Shown in pieces: positions 6,570-9,988 of a stretch of DNA of 9,988 nucleotides. The stretch is from an uncultured Porphyromonas sp. (lineage in GTDB: Bacteria > Bacteroidota > Bacteroidia > Bacteroidales > Porphyromonadaceae): the NCBI GenBank assembly GCA_900554935.1, contig USJF01000041.1, forward strand, positions 1-9,988. Reading direction: 5' to 3'. The translations under genes and the position numbers were made by a program. The stretch's first letter is position 1; the number at the start of each line of letters is the position of its first letter. Below the pieces are notes generated by a model. The model ran no database searches. It saw only the letters and a program-made list of their open reading frames with translations, and was not told where the DNA came from.

Positions 6570-6947
6570 TTACTTATGTCCCGACTCCTTCGCCTCAATA
6601 CTTAGAGTGGCATGAGGTACCGCACGTAGACGCTCTTTAGGAATCAATTTACCTGTAGCTCTACAGATGCCGTAGGTGCCGTTCTCTATCCTTACAAGTG
6701 CTGCTTCTAGGTTCTTTATGAACTTCTGCTGCCTAGCTGCTTGGCTAGCTGTCTCCTGCTTAGAGAGGAGCATCGCACTCTCCGTAAGGTTTTTGTATGT
6801 AGGCGTAGTATCAGTGATATCATTTCCATCATTAGTATCTAGTGTAGAGACCAGAAGGTCATAATTCCTACGCGCCTTTGCTAGCTTCTTCTCTATAATC
6901 TCGCGGAATTCCTGTAGTTCCTCCGCACTGTAGCTATTCTTTTCCAT
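6570..6947 (-). CDS. TraR/DksA-family protein lacking most zinc ligands
   Basis: Proteins of this family bind the RNA polymerase secondary channel and tune transcription, often together with ppGpp. This one has 125 residues. The N-terminal part (about 7-85) is helical and charged with a central polar turn (DTNDGNDITD, 37-46), as expected for the coiled-coil arm and its acidic tip. The C-terminal zinc-finger fold is recognisable in YGICRATGKLIPKERLRAVP (92-111) followed by HATLSIEAK (112-120). Measured against the C-x2-C-x17-C-x2-C pattern, the four positions are C95, T98, S116 and A119, so only one ligand remains and zinc binding is unlikely. The backbone sequence is otherwise well conserved, which argues for a structurally stable zinc-free form, not a decayed gene; I recall similar forms in Bacteroidota. 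It lies 30 bases after ileS and 17 before lspA, an arrangement I remember from Porphyromonas. Confidence 0.9.
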   Translation of the reverse strand: MEKNSYSAEELQEFREIIEKKLAKARRNYDLLVSTLDTNDGNDITDTTPTYKNLTESAMLLSKQETASQAARQQKFIKNLEAALVRIENGTYGICRATGKLIPKERLRAVPHATLSIEAKESGHK

Positions 6948-6977
6948 ATCTGTAATCTAAAAAGTTCTCAATAGCAT

Positions 6978-9900
6978 TTACTCAGCTTTATTAATCACGA
7001 TAGAGACACTCAACGCATCATCAAGATCCAGCTGCTCTCCCTCCCCGTGAAGATCATTTATCGTGATTTCCAGAGCTTGCACTTGAGTGGCAATATAGTC
7101 TCTGTGTACCTTGAGTACCTCCTCTATCTGACTATTCTTTTCGAGTACTATATTTATCTTATCCGATACATTAAAGTCCTTCGCTTTACGGATATTCTGA
7201 ATCCTATTGACCAGTTCTCTAGCCAATCCCTCTAGCCTAAGCTCTGGAGTGATAGTCTCATCAAGTGCTACCGTGATAGCTCCCTCATTCTGTACTAGCC
7301 AGCCTGGCACATCCTCCGAGATCACCTCCACTTGCTCCAGGAGAATCTCCTTGCCTAGGTACTCCAGCTTACCACTATTCTGGAAGTCAATAATCTCCCT
7401 ATTGGAGAGCCCTCCTAGGTAGGTGGCTACCTGCTTCATCTCCTTCCCAAAGATAGGGCCAAGTGCCTTAAAGTTGGGCTTAATCTTGCGCTGAACCACA
7501 TCGGCAGAGGTGTCGGCAAAGACCAGTTCCTTTACATTCACCTCATTTAGAATCAACTCCTTCACCTTGTCAATCGCTTTGCGGGCAGTTACATCATCCG
7601 TAAGGACCAAAAACTTAGAGAGCGGTTGCCTTACCTTGATATCCATCCTACGGCGGAGCGCAAGTACCATACTACTGATCCGCTGTGCGTAATCCATTGA
7701 CTCCTCTAGCTCCCTATGGATAAGTGCCTCATCCACCTCTGGGAATGCCGATAAGTGTACCGACTTTTCGGCTCCAATAAGGTCACGATACAAGCGGTCG
7801 GCATAGAAAGGCGACATCGGTGCGATCAGCTTCGCGACCGTTACAAGGCAGTGGTACAAAGTTTGGTAAGCCGAGACCTTGTCCTCGCTCATGCCACCAC
7901 CCCAGAAACGCTTTCGTGCTAGTCGTACATACCAATTGCTCAATTGATCATTCACAAAGTCCGAGATAGCTCGAGCCGCCTTAGTAGGCTCATAATCATC
8001 CAGATCTGCAGTCACCTCCTTGATCAAGCTATTGAGCGCCGAGATGATCCACCGGTCTAGTTCAGGCCTTTTTTCGTAAGGAATAGCCTCACACTCAGGG
8101 TCAAAGTGGTCGATATTGGCATAGAGTGCAAAGAATGAATAGGTATTGAATAGGGTGCCGAAAAACTTACGTTGTACCTCATCCACACCATCCATATCAA
8201 AGCGGAGGTTATCCCATGGCGAAGAGTTGCTGATCATATACCAGCGGAGTGGGTCGGAGCCCTTCTCCTCTATCGCACCAAAGGGATCCACACCATTGCC
8301 TAGGCGCTTACTCATCTTATTGCCATTCTTGTCCAATACCAAACCATTGGAGATGACATTCTTAAAGGCAACGCTATCAAAAATCATCGTACTGATCGCA
8401 TGGAGTGTAAAGAACCAGCCACGGGTCTGATCCACTCCCTCAGCAATAAAGTCGGCTGGATAGAAGCCGTGCTTATCTATCAGATCCCTATTTTCAAATG
8501 GATAGTGCAACTGAGCAAAAGGCATAGCACCAGAGTCAAACCAAACATCAATCAAGTCCTTCTCACGGTACATCGGCTCTCCCAAGCTACTTACCAGTAC
8601 AATCTCATCTACATAAGGGCGATGTAGCTCGATAGCTCCATAGTTATCACTACTATTATCTCCCGCCACAAATCCAGCATAAGGGTTTTGCTTCATCAGC
8701 CCCTTAGCCACCGACTTATCTATCTCCTTTTTGAGCTCCTCCACCGAACCGATACAGCGCTCCTCACGCCCATCCTCAGTCCGCCAAATAGGAAGTGGAG
8801 TACCCCAGTAGCGAGAGCGACTTAGATTCCAGTCCTGCAGATTTTGGAGCCACATACCGAAGCGACCAGCTCCAGTACTTGCAGGCTTCCAGTAAATAGT
8901 GTTATTGAGTTCCTGCATCCGTTCCTTAAGGGCAGTACTACGGATAAACCAGCTATCCAAAGGATAGTAAAGGATAGGTTTGTCGGTACGCCAGCAGTGA
9001 GGATAGCTGTGGCTCTGCTTCTCGATCCTAAAGGCGAGCCCACGTTGCTTCAGCTGCATACAGATAGAGATGTCTAGTGTCTCATCCTTGTCGGTGAGCC
9101 GTTCATCGTAGCTATTCTTTACAAATCTACCTTCAAACTCCTGGTACGCCTTGGCATCCATCCTATCCCGTACAAAGTCGGGATCAAGCTCTTCCAGAAG
9201 GAAGTACTTACCTTGTAGATCCACCATCGGACGCTCCTTCCCCTCTTTATCAAGTAGCATAAGGGCAGGTACGCCATGGGCATTTGCTACCTTTTGGTCG
9301 TCCGCACCAAAGGTAGGGGCAATATGCACAATACCTGTACCATCCTCGGTAGAGACAAAGTCACCAGTAATCACCCTATAAGCCCCTTCTCCTGGATCTA
9401 CCCAAGAGAAAAGAGGTCGATACTTCATTCCCTGTAGGTCACTGCCTATGTAGCTCTTGATCACTCGGTAAGGCATCACTTTCGCCCCCTTTTCAGGCTG
9501 CTCCATAGGTAGCTCCGCTCCCTCAGGATTGAAGTAAGCCGAGAGCAGAGGCTTAGCTAGGATAGCAGTCATCGGTTGGAAAGAGTAGGGGTTGTAGGTC
9601 TGTACAGCCACATATTCGATCTTGGGGCCTACAGCCAGCGCTGTATTACTTGGCAAAGTCCAAGGAGTGGTAGTCCAAGCGATAAAGTAAGCCTTGCCAT
9701 GCTTCGTGAGAAGTTCCTCTGGCTCCTTGATCTCTAGCATCACTGTCGCCATCGTATCCTTTACATCACGGTAAGTGCCAGGCTGATTCAGCTCGTGCGA
9801 ACTAAGTCCAGTGCCTGCAGCAGGTGAATAAGGCTGAATCGTGTACCCCTTGTAGAGCAAGCCCTTCTCGTAGAGTTGCTTCAGTAGGTACCAAAGCGTC

Positions 9901-9988
9901 TCGATATAGCGATTGTCGTAGGTGATGTAGGGGTGATCCATATCCACCCAATAGCCCATCTTCTCCGTGAGGCTACGCCACTCAGCAG
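6978..9988 (-). CDS. ileS: Isoleucyl-tRNA synthetase, 5' end missing (window edge)
   Basis: This class I aminoacyl-tRNA synthetase charges tRNA-Ile with isoleucine and edits mischarged valine. About 1002 residues are visible. The ATG at 9959 is internal: the frame runs on to the edge as AEWRSLTEKMGYWVDM, so roughly 130-140 residues, including the HIGH motif, lie outside. The editing domain shows WTTTPWTLPSN (around 9647-9677) and GTGIVHIAPTFGADD. The catalytic core shows DVWFDSGAMPFAQLHYPFEN and GVDQTRGWFF. The KMSKS loop reads KMSKRLGN (8304-8318 for KMSKR). The anticodon-binding domain follows, with WYVRLARKRFWG. The C-terminal ~200 residues (KPNFKALGPIFGKEMKQV and beyond) lack the Cys-rich zinc element of E. 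coli-type enzymes. KMSKR and this tail place it with the eukaryote-like IleRS group known from Bacteroidota. It is probably the first gene of the regulator-lspA-lipoprotein unit. Confidence 0.97.
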   Translation of the reverse strand, partial: AEWRSLTEKMGYWVDMDHPYITYDNRYIETLWYLLKQLYEKGLLYKGYTIQPYSPAAGTGLSSHELNQPGTYRDVKDTMATVMLEIKEPEELLTKHGKAYFIAWTTTPWTLPSNTALAVGPKIEYVAVQTYNPYSFQPMTAILAKPLLSAYFNPEGAELPMEQPEKGAKVMPYRVIKSYIGSDLQGMKYRPLFSWVDPGEGAYRVITGDFVSTEDGTGIVHIAPTFGADDQKVANAHGVPALMLLDKEGKERPMVDLQGKYFLLEELDPDFVRDRMDAKAYQEFEGRFVKNSYDERLTDKDETLDISICMQLKQRGLAFRIEKQSHSYPHCWRTDKPILYYPLDSWFIRSTALKERMQELNNTIYWKPASTGAGRFGMWLQNLQDWNLSRSRYWGTPLPIWRTEDGREERCIGSVEELKKEIDKSVAKGLMKQNPYAGFVAGDNSSDNYGAIELHRPYVDEIVLVSSLGEPMYREKDLIDVWFDSGAMPFAQLHYPFENRDLIDKHGFYPADFIAEGVDQTRGWFFTLHAISTMIFDSVAFKNVISNGLVLDKNGNKMSKRLGNGVDPFGAIEEKGSDPLRWYMISNSSPWDNLRFDMDGVDEVQRKFFGTLFNTYSFFALYANIDHFDPECEAIPYEKRPELDRWIISALNSLIKEVTADLDDYEPTKAARAISDFVNDQLSNWYVRLARKRFWGGGMSEDKVSAYQTLYHCLVTVAKLIAPMSPFYADRLYRDLIGAEKSVHLSAFPEVDEALIHRELEESMDYAQRISSMVLALRRRMDIKVRQPLSKFLVLTDDVTARKAIDKVKELILNEVNVKELVFADTSADVVQRKIKPNFKALGPIFGKEMKQVATYLGGLSNREIIDFQNSGKLEYLGKEILLEQVEVISEDVPGWLVQNEGAITVALDETITPELRLEGLARELVNRIQNIRKAKDFNVSDKINIVLEKNSQIEEVLKVHRDYIATQVQALEITINDLHGEGEQLDLDDALSVSIVINKAE

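Noticed and set aside
8822..9043. Minus-strand 73-residue frame inside ileS
   Set aside because: It is in another frame of the securely identified ileS gene and shows no family features.

Overview
The window is bacterial, and every gene I can support is read on the minus strand (right to left). From about position 600 to the right end it looks like Bacteroidota, most likely a Porphyromonas-like Bacteroidales. The reasons are a base composition of about 46-50% GC in the rows I counted, genes without Shine-Dalgarno sites, a Bacteroidota-style promoter (TAnnTTTG), DUF4296 and DUF2764 proteins, a large LspA, a TraR/DksA protein lacking most zinc ligands, and a KMSKR-type isoleucyl-tRNA synthetase. 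The genus is an inference from remembered homologues, not from a search.

Layout in transcription order: (1) ileS, 5' end cut off by the window edge (9988-6978); (2) a TraR/DksA-family regulator (6947-6570); (3) lspA, the lipoprotein signal peptidase (6552-5851), overlapping by 14 bases (4) a DUF4296 lipoprotein gene (5864-5064). These four are tightly packed and look like one housekeeping transcription unit. A 125-base gap (4939-5063) with a plausible promoter follows. Then comes a V/A-type ATPase operon: atpE (4938-4324), a DUF2764 gene (4302-3334), atpA (3309-1543), atpB (1517-162) and the start of atpD (161 to the left edge). E belongs to the peripheral stalk, A and B form the catalytic hexamer, D is the central rotor shaft, and DUF2764 sits where another stalk component would be expected. 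Membrane subunits I and K would lie beyond the left edge.

The most notable thing is a sharp compositional and phylogenetic break near 555-605, inside atpB. Positions 1-540 are about 66% GC by hand count, whereas 721-840 are about 46%. The last ~130 residues of AtpB and the beginning of AtpD resemble Firmicutes/Clostridia V-ATPase subunits rather than Bacteroidota ones, and atpD has a perfect AAGGAGG Shine-Dalgarno site. The reading frame passes unbroken through the junction, at a protein stretch conserved in both lineages (residues ~302-317 of AtpB). This is either a metagenomic assembly chimera, which I think is more likely, or a real homologous replacement making a hybrid ATPase.

I see no RNA gene, CRISPR array, insertion sequence, phage gene or defence system. 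The only non-coding stretch above 40 bases is 4939-5063.
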